From assembly GCF_030064675.1 (NCBI RefSeq), contig NZ_CP116413.1, positions 8,709,501-8,773,500 of the forward strand: DNA of 64,000 bases, given 5' to 3'. Origin of the DNA: Crossiella sp. CA-258035. GTDB lineage: Bacteria; Actinomycetota; Actinomycetes; Mycobacteriales; Pseudonocardiaceae. Position numbers and translations under genes: made by a program. Below the pieces are notes generated by a model. That model was not told the DNA's origin. It did no database searches and saw nothing but the letters and a program-made list of their open reading frames with translations. Shown in pieces: positions 1 to 8,347 of this stretch. Within the stretch, counting starts at the first letter, position 1. Each line of letters opens with the position of its first letter.

Positions 1-964
1 GCAGGGTGGCCATGGACACCGCGACCGCGAGCACCGGCACGCCGAGCACGATCAGCGTGGCCAGCCACGGCGAGGGCCGCACGTCCACCGCGAACACGCT
101 GACGCCGAACACCTCGCCCAGTTCCACCAGCTGCCTGCCGAGCAGGAACACCAGCCAGCCGAGCAGCACGCCGAGCACCGCGCCGATCAGCGTCTCGCCC
201 GCGGCCACCCGCCTGGTCTGCACCGCGTCCGCGCCGACCAGCCGCAGCGCGGCCAGCCTGCGGTCGCGGGCGGCGGCGGCCAGCCGGGTGCTGGTGCCGA
301 TGAACACCACCACCGGGATCAGCATGGTGGCGGCCCCGACCAGCACCAGCAGCGCCAGCAGCGGCTCCAGCGACCGCGGTTCCGGCGTCTCGCCGAAGCT
401 GTACAGGGTCCGCACGTCACTGGCCCAGGTGAGGTCGTTGGCGCCGCCGTAGAAGAACAGCTCGTGCGGCCCGACCAGGCCCTCGTCCGCGATCAGCCGC
501 CGGGGCCCGTCGAACCGGGGCCGCAGCAGCTCACCCTCGGCCGAGCTCAGCAGCCGGTCCAGCGCGGGCGAGACCACGAACTCGCCCGGCCCGGGCAGCG
601 TGCTGACCCCCGGCGGCAGCGGCGGGGTGGCGCCCAGCGGCTGGAGCAGGACGCCCTGGACGGTCTGCCCGCGGAACTCGGTGCTGGTCCTGGTGGCCAG
701 CAGCGGGTCCCTGCCGGGCACCGGTTTCTGTTGCTGCTGGCTGACCGCGCGGTCGTACCGGCGCGCGTCGTGGTCTTCCTTGATGTTGAAGAAGGAGGCC
801 GCGAGCAGCAGCACGGCCACGCCGATGCCGATGCCGACGGCGGTCAGGGTGAGCCTCGCCCAGGAGTTCCGGCTGCCCCCGACGGCCAGCCGGATGCCCA
901 GGGCGAGGTCGTCAACCCAACGGCGGACCACGGTCCGCTTGTCCCTTTTGCCTGTACCCCTCAC
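1..964 (-). CDS. ABC transporter permease, FtsX/MacB type (C-terminus beyond the window)
   Basis: The gene starts at a GTG at 964 and runs off the left edge, so 321 codons are visible. An N-terminal membrane segment lies at about residues 41-58. It is followed by an extracytoplasmic stretch of about 140 residues and then three hydrophobic segments near residues 203-225, 255-275 and 300-318. This is the FtsX-like permease arrangement, and the visible end may be only the first half of a duplicated permease. It lies 34 bp downstream of an ABC ATPase gene and surely forms the membrane part of that exporter. The substrate cannot be told; lipids, peptides or antibiotics are usual for the family. 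Confidence 0.85.
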   Translation of the reverse strand, partial: MRGTGKRDKRTVVRRWVDDLALGIRLAVGGSRNSWARLTLTAVGIGIGVAVLLLAASFFNIKEDHDARRYDRAVSQQQQKPVPGRDPLLATRTSTEFRGQTVQGVLLQPLGATPPLPPGVSTLPGPGEFVVSPALDRLLSSAEGELLRPRFDGPRRLIADEGLVGPHELFFYGGANDLTWASDVRTLYSFGETPEPRSLEPLLALLVLVGAATMLIPVVVFIGTSTRLAAAARDRRLAALRLVGADAVQTRRVAAGETLIGAVLGVLLGWLVFLLGRQLVELGEVFGVSVFAVDVRPSPWLATLIVLGVPVLAVAVSMATL

Positions 965-998
965 GCGGCACTTCCAAACCTGTTCCGGCGCAACGGGA

Positions 999-1688
999 TC
1001 AACCCACCAGCTCGACGTCGCGGGTCCGGCCGTCGCGCACCACGACCTCGCGGTCGGAGTAGGCGGCCACCCTGGCCTCGTGCGTCACCAGCACCACCGC
1101 GGCCCCAGTCTCCTTGGCCGCGGTGACCAGCAGCCGCATCACCCGCTCGCCGTTGAGCGAGTCCAGCGCGCCGGTCGGCTCGTCAGCGAAGATCACCCGA
1201 GGTCCGGTGACCAGCGCGCGGGCCACCGCGACCCGCTGGCCCTGGCCGCCGGAGGTCTCGCCGGGCCGCTTGTCCCGCACGTCGGCGACCTCCAGCCGCT
1301 CCAGCCAGTCGGTCGCCTTGGCCTCGGCCTCCTTGCGCTTGATCCCGCCCAGCCGCAGCGGCAGCGCCACGTTCTCCACCGCGGTCAGCTCCGGCACCAG
1401 CTGGCCGAACTGGAAGACGAAACCGAACTCGGTGCGCCGCAGCGCGCTGCGCTCGGACTCGCCCATGGCCGACATCTCCCGGCCGCGGTAGGTCACCCGG
1501 CCCGAGTCCGGCACCAGGATCCCGGCCAGGCAGTGCAGCAGGGTGGACTTGCCGGAGCCGGAGGGCCCCATCACGGCGACCACCTCGCCGGGGCTGACCT
1601 GCATCCCGGCCCCGTCCAGCGCCGGGGTCGGGCCGAAGGTCTTGTGCAGGTCGAATCCGGCCAGCAGCGGCCCGTTCACGTTGGTCAT
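999..1688 (-). CDS. ABC transporter ATP-binding protein, MacB/LolD type
   Basis: This 229-aa protein is the ATPase of the adjacent FtsX-like permease. Walker A (GPSGSGKST) is at residues 41-49, the signature SGGQ at 146-149, Walker B (VIFADE) at 165-170 and a H-loop (VTHEA) near residue 202. The length and the LDS-type Walker B end fit the MacB/LolD group of exporters. The ATG at 1688 overlaps the stop of the upstream padR-like gene (ATGA), so the two are translationally coupled and the transporter is probably under PadR control. A longer reading frame upstream of the ATG is only read-through into the PadR gene. Confidence 0.93.
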   Translation of the reverse strand: MTNVNGPLLAGFDLHKTFGPTPALDGAGMQVSPGEVVAVMGPSGSGKSTLLHCLAGILVPDSGRVTYRGREMSAMGESERSALRRTEFGFVFQFGQLVPELTAVENVALPLRLGGIKRKEAEAKATDWLERLEVADVRDKRPGETSGGQGQRVAVARALVTGPRVIFADEPTGALDSLNGERVMRLLVTAAKETGAAVVLVTHEARVAAYSDREVVVRDGRTRDVELVG

Positions 1689-2209
1689 GCCCCGACTTCC
1701 TTCGCGAGCTGGTGCAGGCGGGCCGCGGTGAGCTCCAGCCACCGCAGGTCGGCCTCCAGGTGGAACAGCGCGTGGTCGCAGATCAGCTGGTCGGCGAGGT
1801 CACCGGCGCTCTTGCGCTGGGTCAGCTCGCGCATCAGCCGCAGGTGCTCGGCGCGCTGGGTGTCCAGCAGGTCGGTGGCGCTGCGGCCGGAGAGCAGGGC
1901 CAGCACGACCTTGGTGTAGAGCGTGTTCTGCAGGTACGGCTCCGGCTTCTCCGGCGTGGCCAGCCAGGTGCCCACATCGGTGATGCCCGCGCCGGTGATC
2001 GCGTACCGCTTGCGCTCGGGACCCTCGCCCTGCTCGACGCCCTCGACCTGGACCAGGCCGTTGCGGAGCAGGCGGGACAGCGTCGAGTAGACCTGCCCGT
2101 AGTGCAGCGGGCGGTCCTGCCCAAAGCGCTCGTCATAGGCGCGTTTGAGGTCGTAGCCGTGCCGAGGACCGCCTTCCAGCAGCCCGAGCAGGGTGTGTCC
2201 GATTGACAT
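1685..2209 (-). CDS. PadR family transcriptional regulator
   Basis: This 174-aa protein has the PadR winged-helix hallmark at its N-terminus (LLGLLEGGPRHGYDLKR), a wing with the GPERKRYAIT stretch, and a C-terminal helical dimerisation part. The ATG at 2209 begins exactly at the conserved MSIGHTLLGLL start. It is the first gene of a padR / ATPase / permease operon, with ATGA overlap to the ATPase. PadR proteins of this class usually repress an adjacent exporter and respond to its substrate. The TATACA direct repeats just upstream are a candidate autoregulatory site. Confidence 0.9.
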   Translation of the reverse strand: MSIGHTLLGLLEGGPRHGYDLKRAYDERFGQDRPLHYGQVYSTLSRLLRNGLVQVEGVEQGEGPERKRYAITGAGITDVGTWLATPEKPEPYLQNTLYTKVVLALLSGRSATDLLDTQRAEHLRLMRELTQRKSAGDLADQLICDHALFHLEADLRWLELTAARLHQLAKEVGA

Positions 2210-2229
2210 GACGGCGACTCTACACGGTG

Positions 2230-2252
2230 GGTATACACACACTCTATACATG
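2230..2252. promoter_or_regulatory. TATACA direct repeats in the padR / vanY-like divergent region
   Basis: Two copies of TATACA lie at 2232-2237 and 2245-2250, in a short AT-rich patch between the divergently transcribed padR-like gene and the VanY-like gene. They are the only AT-rich sequence in the interval, so they probably include a -10 element and possibly the PadR binding site. This is inference from position and composition. Confidence 0.4.
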
Positions 2253-2329
2253 ACCCGAATAGGACATTCGGGCCAGCATGCAACCCGCCGCCCGGCCGCG
2301 CGCGTATCAGCGGCGAGAGGAGGTCGCGC

Positions 2330-2992
2330 GTGCGACGGAAGATCATCGGCTTGGCCCTGGCGATCGGCCTGACCGGCGCCCTGCTCGGCGTGCTGGGCAC
2401 CACCGGGGTCTGGCAGGACGCGGCCGAATGGGCCGGCCTGGACGCGGCGGCTGCCACCACCAGCCGCACCAGCCCGCCGCCCGCGCAGACCTCGGTGGAG
2501 GTGGTGACCGTGCCGGACAACCCGGCCCGGCCGCCGAACACCCCGGGTCCGCAGCCGGAACCCCAGCTGGACAAGAACGGCAAGCCGGTCTGCGCGGTGG
2601 ACCCGAGCTACTTCGACAAGAAGGTCGACGGGCTCAAGGACGCGGCCGAGCAGGCGTGGAAGCGGGCCAGGCAGGCGGCCTGGGAGGCCGGGCTGACCCT
2701 GTGCGTGCACGACGGCAAGCGCAGCACCGCGGCCCAGCAGGCCGAGTTCGACGCCGCGCTGGCCCTGCACGGCAGCGTGGCCAAGGCCCGGCAGTACGTG
2801 TTGCCACCGGAGCAATCTCTGCATGTGAAAGGACTCGCGGTGGACGTGCAGCCCCGGGCCTCGGCAGCATGGTTGGAGCGGACCAGGGGCGAGTTCGGCT
2901 GGTGCAGGCGCTACGCCAACGAGCCCTGGCACTTCGAGTACTCCGCCGGCTACCAGAGCGGCGGCTGCCCTGAGCTGCTGCCGCACCCGTGA
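2330..2992 (+). CDS. VanY-like D-alanyl-D-alanine carboxypeptidase family protein, membrane anchored
   Basis: This 220-aa protein has an N-terminal hydrophobic anchor (residues 5-26), a Pro-rich linker, and a C-terminal VanY/peptidase M15 domain. The zinc-site motif appears as SLHVKGLAVDV and the second His motif as EPWHFEY, near the C-terminus. Two Cys near the end could form a disulphide outside the membrane. The GTG at 2330 is preceded by a good ribosome site (GAGAGGAGG). Its expected role is trimming the terminal D-Ala of peptidoglycan stem peptides. A paralogue lies at 24223-24870. The linkage to vancomycin resistance is not supported by neighbours. Confidence 0.82.
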   Translation: MRRKIIGLALAIGLTGALLGVLGTTGVWQDAAEWAGLDAAAATTSRTSPPPAQTSVEVVTVPDNPARPPNTPGPQPEPQLDKNGKPVCAVDPSYFDKKVDGLKDAAEQAWKRARQAAWEAGLTLCVHDGKRSTAAQQAEFDAALALHGSVAKARQYVLPPEQSLHVKGLAVDVQPRASAAWLERTRGEFGWCRRYANEPWHFEYSAGYQSGGCPELLPHP

Positions 2993-3037
2993 GCTGCCGT
3001 CGGCGTGGTCGCCCCCCGACATGCCAGCGGCATGGCT

Positions 3038-3068
3038 GGACCGCCCGGACTTTCGTGCCGGGCGGTCC
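3038..3068. terminator. Bidirectional hairpin between convergent genes
   Basis: A perfect 11-bp inverted repeat (GGACCGCCCGG at 3038-3048 and its complement at 3058-3068) with a 9-nt loop lies just after the VanY-like gene and just before the end of the convergent VOC gene. No strong T-run follows, which is common in this GC class. Confidence 0.7.
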
Positions 3069-3075
3069 GGTCCTT

Positions 3076-3447
3076 TCAGTCGGTGACCAGGCAGAACGGG
3101 TGCCCGGCCGGATCGGCGTAGACCCGGAAGCCGTCCTTGGACGTGCCCTGCACCTCGCCCAGGGCCACCGCCCCGCAGGCCAGCGTGCGCTCGTGCTCGG
3201 CGTCCAGGTCGGCCACCCGGAGGTCCAGGTGCAGCATCTGCGGGCGGGGGCCGCTCGGCCAGGTCGGCGGCTGGAAGTCGGGGGCGAACTGGAAGGCCAG
3301 TCGCACCCCGTCCGGGCCGTGCAGCTTCAGGAAGTCCTCCCGCCCGGTGATCTTGTCCCAGCCGAGCAGCCTGCCGTAGAACTCGGCCAGCTCCCTCGGG
3401 TCCGGACAGTCGAACACGGTCGACTCCACGCTGATGCCAGCGGCCAT
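3076..3447 (-). CDS. VOC (glyoxalase/bleomycin-resistance fold) family protein
   Basis: This 123-aa single-domain protein has the vicinal oxygen chelate pattern: VESTVFDCPDPRELAEFYGRLLG at the start (residues 6-28), a central HLDLRVADLD metal-binding strand, and a C-terminal YADPAGHPFCLV strand with a conserved His. The length fits two beta-alpha-beta-beta-beta modules that dimerise. The actual substrate is unknown; such proteins are commonly annotated as glyoxalase-like. The ATG at 3447 has a modest ribosome site (GGGAGATC). It lies 18 bp downstream of the DUF445 gene and may be co-transcribed with it. Confidence 0.88.
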   Translation of the reverse strand: MAAGISVESTVFDCPDPRELAEFYGRLLGWDKITGREDFLKLHGPDGVRLAFQFAPDFQPPTWPSGPRPQMLHLDLRVADLDAEHERTLACGAVALGEVQGTSKDGFRVYADPAGHPFCLVTD

Positions 3448-3465
3448 TCCTGATCTCCCTTTTTC

Positions 3466-4725
3466 CTAGAACAACAGCTGGGACAGGGTGTGGATGCCCA
3501 GTCCGGCCAGCGCGCCAACCACCGTGCCGTTGATCCGGATGAACTGCAGGTCCCGGCCCACCTGGAGCTCGACCTTGCGCGCGGTCTGCTCGCCGTCCCA
3601 GCGTTCCACCGTGTCGGTGATCAGCGTGACGATCTCGGCCTGGTAGTTGGTCACCAGGTACACCGCCGCGCCTTCCAGCCAGCCGTCCACCTTGGCCCGC
3701 AGCGCCGCGTCCTCGCCGAGCTTGCGGCCCAGCGTGCGCAGGCCGTCGCGGACCCGGACCCGGAACTCGCTGGAGGGGTCCTCGGCCGCGTTGAGGATCA
3801 TCTTCTTCGCCGCGCCCCAGGCCGAGCCGACCAGGTTCTGCACGTCCGGGTGCTCCACCACCTGCTGTTTGACCGCCTCGGCGCGGGCCATGGTGTCCGG
3901 GTCGTGCTGCAGGTCGTCGGCGAACTCGCCGAGGAACTTGTCCAGGGACAGCCGGACCGGGTGGTCGGGCTCGGTCTTGACCGCCCAGGCAAAGGCCAGC
4001 AGCTCGTTGTAGACCTTGTCCGCGACCAGGCCCTCGACGAACTTCGGCGACCAGGACGGGGCGCGGTCGGAGACCAGCGACTTGAGGGTCTGCTCGTTGG
4101 TCAGCACGTAGTCGTAGGCGCGGTCGAAGAGCAGGTCGACCAGCTTGTGGTGGGCGCCGTCGGTGAAGGTCTGGCCGAGCAGCTTGCCCAGCGGCGGCCC
4201 CCACGGCCGGTCCACCACCTTGCGCAGCACGGCTTGCTCCAGCACCGCCTGCACGTCCTCGTCGCGCAGCACGGTGACCGCGCCGCGCACCGCGGTGGCC
4301 AGCTCCTCGGTGACCCGCTCGGCGTGGCCGGGCGCGCTGAGCCACTGGCCGAGCCGCCCGGCGATGCCGACCCGGCTCAGCTTGTCCCGCACCACCTCGG
4401 TGGAGAGGAAGTTGGCCCCGACGAAGTCGCCGAGGCTGGAGCCCAGCTCGTTCTTGCGGGTCGGGATGATCGCGGTGTGCGGGATGGGCAGCCCGAGCGG
4501 CCGCCGGAACAGCGCGGTGACCGCGAACCAGTCCGCGAGCGCGCCGACCATGCCCGCCTCGGCCGCGGCCCGCACGAATCCCACCCAGGTCGGCGCGCCA
4601 GCCGACTCCTGCCAGCGCGCGAACAGGTAGATGACCACCGCTCCGAGCAGGAACGAGGTGGCCACGGCCTTCATCTTGCGCAGCTCGGCGCGCTTGACGC
4701 GTTCGGCTGGTGTCAGCTCTTGCAC
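3466..4725 (-). CDS. DUF445 family membrane protein
   Basis: This 419-aa protein fits DUF445: a membrane segment at residues 21-37, the conserved AEAGMVGALADWFAVTALFR patch at about 55-74, the NELGSSLGDFVGANFL segment, a long helical middle, and a C-terminal hydrophobic segment (VVGALAGLGIHTLSQLLF). The arrangement resembles other DUF445 proteins of the bacterial envelope, whose molecular role is not established. It is divergent from the aminotransferase gene, with only 45 bp between the two starts, so the promoters must be very close. Confidence 0.88.
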   Translation of the reverse strand: MQELTPAERVKRAELRKMKAVATSFLLGAVVIYLFARWQESAGAPTWVGFVRAAAEAGMVGALADWFAVTALFRRPLGLPIPHTAIIPTRKNELGSSLGDFVGANFLSTEVVRDKLSRVGIAGRLGQWLSAPGHAERVTEELATAVRGAVTVLRDEDVQAVLEQAVLRKVVDRPWGPPLGKLLGQTFTDGAHHKLVDLLFDRAYDYVLTNEQTLKSLVSDRAPSWSPKFVEGLVADKVYNELLAFAWAVKTEPDHPVRLSLDKFLGEFADDLQHDPDTMARAEAVKQQVVEHPDVQNLVGSAWGAAKKMILNAAEDPSSEFRVRVRDGLRTLGRKLGEDAALRAKVDGWLEGAAVYLVTNYQAEIVTLITDTVERWDGEQTARKVELQVGRDLQFIRINGTVVGALAGLGIHTLSQLLF

Positions 4726-4770
4726 ACCTCCGATTGTGGCTCAGCCCGGTGAAGTTGCAGGATCACTCCC

Positions 4771-5946
4771 GTGACCATTCCCGCTCTCGTCTCCCGGCTC
4801 CAGCCGTTCACCTCGACGATCTTCGCCGAGATGACGGCGTTGGCGCAGCGCACCGGCGCGGTCAACCTGGGTCAGGGCTTCCCCGACACCGACGGTCCCG
4901 CCTCGATGCTCGCCGCCGCCCAGCAGGCGATCGCGGACGGGATCAACCAGTACCCGCCCGGTCCCGGCCGCCCCGAGCTGCGCGCCGCGATCGCCGAGCA
5001 CCGCGCGGGCCAGTACGGCCAGGAGTTCGACCCGGACACCCAGGTCCTGGTCACCGTGGGCGCCACGGAAGCGATCGCGGCCAGCCTGATCGCCCTGGTC
5101 GAACCGGGCGACGAGGTCATCCTGATCGAGCCCTACTACGACTCCTACGCCGCCTCGGTCGCCATGGCAGGCGGCGTGCGCCGCGCGGTGGCCCTGCGCC
5201 CGGACCCGGAAACCGGCCGCTTCACCCTGGACATCGAGGCCCTGCGCGCCGCCGCGGGCCCGAAGACCAAGGCGCTGCTGCTCAACACCCCGCACAACCC
5301 CACCGGCACCGTGCTGACCGACGCCGAGCTGGCCGAGATCGCCGAGCTGGCCCAGCGGCACGACTTCCTGGTGATCTCCGACGAGGTCTACGAACACCTG
5401 CTCTACGACGGCCGCGCGCACCACCCCATCGGCACCCTGCCCGGCATGGCCGAGCGCACCCTGACCATCTCCAGCTGCGGCAAGACCTTCAACGCCACCG
5501 GCTGGAAGATCGGCTGGGTCTGCGGCAGGCCGGACCTGATCGCCGCGGTCCGCGCTGCCAAGCAGTTCATCACCTTCGTCGCGGGCGCCCCCTTCCAGCC
5601 CGCCGTGGCGCACGCCCTGCGCACCGAGCTGCCCTGGGTGAAGAACCTCCGCCAGGACCTGCAACGCAAACGCGACCGCCTGGCCGGGGGCCTGTCCGAC
5701 GCGGGCTTCAAGGTCCTGCCCAGCGAAGGCACCTACTTCATCTGCACCGACGTCCGCCCCCTCGGCTTCGACGACGGCGCCACCCTCTGCCGCGAGCTCC
5801 CCGAACGCATCGGCGTGGCCGCCATCCCGGTCCAGGTCTTCTGCGACGACCCGGCCACCGCCCGCCACCTGGTCCGCTTCGCCTACTGCAAACGCGACGA
5901 GGTCCTCGACGAAGCCCTGCTCCGCCTGGCCAAACTGACCTCCTGA
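4771..5946 (+). CDS. PLP-dependent class I/II aminotransferase (DapC/KAT-like)
   Basis: This 391-aa enzyme has the fold-type I aminotransferase signatures: an N-terminal NLGQGFPD, a glycine-rich substrate loop (QYPPGPGRPELR), the NxPHNPTG loop that binds the cofactor ring, DEVYEH, and the Schiff-base lysine in SSCGKTFNATGWKIGW. The arginine that binds the substrate carboxylate lies near the C-terminus (VRFAYCKR). Homologues act on N-succinyl-diaminopimelate, methionine or kynurenine, and the sequence alone does not decide which. The start is a GTG at 4771. The last 64 bp overlap the end of the convergent CHAT gene. Confidence 0.9.
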   Translation: MTIPALVSRLQPFTSTIFAEMTALAQRTGAVNLGQGFPDTDGPASMLAAAQQAIADGINQYPPGPGRPELRAAIAEHRAGQYGQEFDPDTQVLVTVGATEAIAASLIALVEPGDEVILIEPYYDSYAASVAMAGGVRRAVALRPDPETGRFTLDIEALRAAAGPKTKALLLNTPHNPTGTVLTDAELAEIAELAQRHDFLVISDEVYEHLLYDGRAHHPIGTLPGMAERTLTISSCGKTFNATGWKIGWVCGRPDLIAAVRAAKQFITFVAGAPFQPAVAHALRTELPWVKNLRQDLQRKRDRLAGGLSDAGFKVLPSEGTYFICTDVRPLGFDDGATLCRELPERIGVAAIPVQVFCDDPATARHLVRFAYCKRDEVLDEALLRLAKLTS

Positions 5947-7970
5947 CCCACGCAGACGAACCCCCGGTGCCCGTGCACCCGCTGCACCGCGGCCAACGCG
6001 GCCGCCGGGGGTTCGGCGCGCAACCGCCGGTGCAGCTCCAGCATCAGCGCGCCGGTGCCGGCATCAGCCACGTCCAGCACACTCGCCACCACCACCCCAC
6101 ACCCCCGCCCCAGCGCCCGCCCAGCCCCGCACGCGGACAACACCACCGGCCCAGCCGCCAGCCCCAGCAACTCGGCCACCCGCAACCGCCCATCGGCCAG
6201 CTCCAGCCCCGCGCCCTGCTGACGACCGTGCGCGGCCACGTGCACCAGCCCCGCCTCCGCCACGGCCCGCAAGGTCCGCGCCACGGTCGCCCGGAACCCG
6301 GTGAGCAGGCGGCCGCCGAACTCCCGGTGCAGCTCCCGCACCTCGGCCTCGGCCCCCGGCAACCCCGGCCCCGCCACCCACAACGGCTCCCCGCCCCGCA
6401 CGCGGCCCGGCCCCCAGCCCGGCGGCAGCACCGAGACCTCCCGCCCAGCCAGCGAGGGCAACCCGTTCCACGGCACCCCGGCCAGTTCAACCGGCGCCAG
6501 CACCAGCACCGGCCCGGAACCCAGCTCCGGCAACAGCAACCGCTCCAGCCGGGCCACAGACCCACTGCCCAGGCGCACCCCGGCCAGCTCCCACTCGACC
6601 TCGCCCAGTCCGGCCATCCGCCGCACCCGGCCCGCGCTGCCGACCCAGACCTCTCCGCGGTGCACGAAGTACTCCAGCGTCCCCAACGCCCCATCACCCC
6701 GGCACCGCCGAGCCCAGCGCAGCGCCGCCCCAGCATCGCCACTGGCCAACGCGGCTCCCAGCCCGATCTCGGCCAGCTCCGGATCCCACCCGGCCCGCAG
6801 CCCCCTCCGGCACACGGCCAGCACCTCGCCGGCACCGGCCAGCTCCGCCCGCGCCCGCCACCGCCCCGCGCCGCACACCTGGCCGAGCAGCTTGCGCCCC
6901 AAGGCTTCCCGCCCGTCCCGCCGGGCGGCCCGCCCCGCGACCAGCCGCAGCTCCTCGGCGTCCTCAGGCCACCCGGCCCGCGCGCACAACGCGGCCACCC
7001 GGCCCGCCGCCGACCACCGCGCGGGTGTGCTCCCCACCGCCAACGCCGCCCGCAGCGCCAGCGCCCTGGCCAGCGCCGCCCACCCGGGCCGCCGCTGCTG
7101 CCGGAACAGCTCCACCGCGGCAAGCGCCGCGGCCTCGGCGGCCCGGAAGTCCTTGTCCCGCAACGCACAGCGCGCCAACGCCACCTTCGCCTCAGCCAGC
7201 TTCCGCCCCTTCCCCGCCGCCGCGAGCAGCGCCACCGCCTTCCGCAGCACCGGCAGCGCCTCCGCCGGTTCGAGCGCCTCGGCCCGGTCGAGCAACATCT
7301 CCGGATGCCGCAGCGGATCCGCGCCCGCCCGCTCGGCGGCGTCGAACAACCGGAGCGCCGCAACGGGATCCCCCTCCCGCAAGGCCGCGAACCCCTGGTT
7401 GTGCACGCACACCGCGGCCCGCTCGGTCAACCCGAGTCCGGCCAGAACCCGTTCCGCCGCAGCGAAATCCGTCCGGCCACGAGCCGCCTGCCCTCGGTAG
7501 CAGGCGTCCGCGCCGCGCACGATGAGCGCGTTGGCCAGCCACCGTGGCGCTGCGTCCAGGCCCGCCACGGCCGCGGTCAGCTCCGTCTCCGCCGGTTCCC
7601 GCAACGCGAACAGCGCCGCCCCGCGCAGGCACCGGGCCTTGGCCAGCTCGATCCCGCGCAGTCCGACGGCCCGGTCCAGTTCGGCCAGCGCCGCTCTTGG
7701 GCGTCCCCGGTCGACCGCGAGCCAGGCCCTGGCCAGCCGCACCGACGCGGTCAGCCCGGTCAGCCCGGCCCGTTCCGCCGCGGCCAGGGCCAGCCGGGCG
7801 TGCCGGGCGGCCGGGTTGGGCTCGCCCAGCTCCACATGCGCGAGGCAGGCCGCCAGCCGCAGGCTCACCAGCTCGGCGCCTCTGGCCGTCGGCAGACCGG
7901 CGACGGCCTGGCGCAGCACCAGATCGGGCTCGGTCGCGGCCCGGTCGACCAGGCTCACCACGTCAACCAC
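5883..7970 (-). CDS. TPR-CHAT protein (caspase-like protease)
   Basis: This 695-aa protein has about 450 residues of Ala/Leu/Arg-rich helical repeats of TPR type, followed by a C-terminal CHAT domain (about residues 480-675). The caspase-like dyad is visible as a His in VHVAAHG (about residue 579) and a Cys in VVLSACGAG (about residue 612), so it looks catalytically competent. CHAT proteases act as effectors in several bacterial self/non-self and death systems, for example Craspase (established). The GTG at 7970 overlaps the end of the preceding 130-aa gene by 16 bp, and that gene overlaps the sigma factor, so all three form one operon. The 3' end overlaps the aminotransferase by 64 bp. Confidence 0.85.
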   Translation of the reverse strand: MVDVVSLVDRAATEPDLVLRQAVAGLPTARGAELVSLRLAACLAHVELGEPNPAARHARLALAAAERAGLTGLTASVRLARAWLAVDRGRPRAALAELDRAVGLRGIELAKARCLRGAALFALREPAETELTAAVAGLDAAPRWLANALIVRGADACYRGQAARGRTDFAAAERVLAGLGLTERAAVCVHNQGFAALREGDPVAALRLFDAAERAGADPLRHPEMLLDRAEALEPAEALPVLRKAVALLAAAGKGRKLAEAKVALARCALRDKDFRAAEAAALAAVELFRQQRRPGWAALARALALRAALAVGSTPARWSAAGRVAALCARAGWPEDAEELRLVAGRAARRDGREALGRKLLGQVCGAGRWRARAELAGAGEVLAVCRRGLRAGWDPELAEIGLGAALASGDAGAALRWARRCRGDGALGTLEYFVHRGEVWVGSAGRVRRMAGLGEVEWELAGVRLGSGSVARLERLLLPELGSGPVLVLAPVELAGVPWNGLPSLAGREVSVLPPGWGPGRVRGGEPLWVAGPGLPGAEAEVRELHREFGGRLLTGFRATVARTLRAVAEAGLVHVAAHGRQQGAGLELADGRLRVAELLGLAAGPVVLSACGAGRALGRGCGVVVASVLDVADAGTGALMLELHRRLRAEPPAAALAAVQRVHGHRGFVCVGQEVSLARRSRASSRTSSRLQ

Positions 7971-8347
7971 TCCCCGACCAGGAGGGCCTCGCCGTGCACG
8001 CGCAGGCTCAGCGGGCCGTGCGGCACGCCCTCGATGGTGAACCGGCCAGTCGCGTCGATCTCGGCGAACCAGGAGCCGTCCGGGGTGCGGGCCTCGATCC
8101 TGCCCGCGGTGCCGGTGACCACGCCGGTGAGCGGGTCGCCGAGCTCCACCCGGACCGTGATGCCGTAGGCGGACAACACGATCAGGTCCGCACCGGCGCG
8201 CATGCCCTGTTCCACCTCGCGCAGCCGGAGGCCATGGACTGGCGGCAGGTTCCCGGCGGCCCTGGCCGCGGCGAGGACCGCGGGTGGCAGTGGGTCGGTG
8301 GCGGAGACCGTCTGGGTGAGTTCGGCGAAGAGGTCGTCGTCGGTCAT
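7955..8347 (-). CDS. 130-aa protein linking a sigma factor and a CHAT protease
   Basis: This 130-aa protein lies between the sigma factor gene (ATGA overlap at 8344-8347) and the CHAT gene (overlap at 7955-7970), a tightly coupled three-gene operon. The N-terminal 40 residues are helical (LFAELTQTVSATDPLPPAVL) and look anti-sigma-like or adaptor-like. The C-terminal half is beta-rich (ITVRVELGDPLTGVVTG, then EIDATGRFTIEGVPHGPLSL), like a small carboxypeptidase-regulatory beta-sandwich. No signal peptide or membrane segment is seen. I do not recognise a characterised family. An adaptor or substrate role for the protease is plausible from context only. Confidence 0.8.
   Translation of the reverse strand: MTDDDLFAELTQTVSATDPLPPAVLAAARAAGNLPPVHGLRLREVEQGMRAGADLIVLSAYGITVRVELGDPLTGVVTGTAGRIEARTPDGSWFAEIDATGRFTIEGVPHGPLSLRVHGEALLVGEWLTW

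Noticed and set aside
2281-2973. Overlapping frame alternative for the VanY-like gene
   Set aside because: It lacks the M15 motifs and the signal anchor that are present in the chosen frame.
4710-8168. A 1152-codon open frame on the plus strand across the aminotransferase and CHAT genes
   Set aside because: It is a frame shadow: the composition is Pro/Arg/Gly-rich, no domain is recognisable, and two real genes with full motifs occupy the same DNA.
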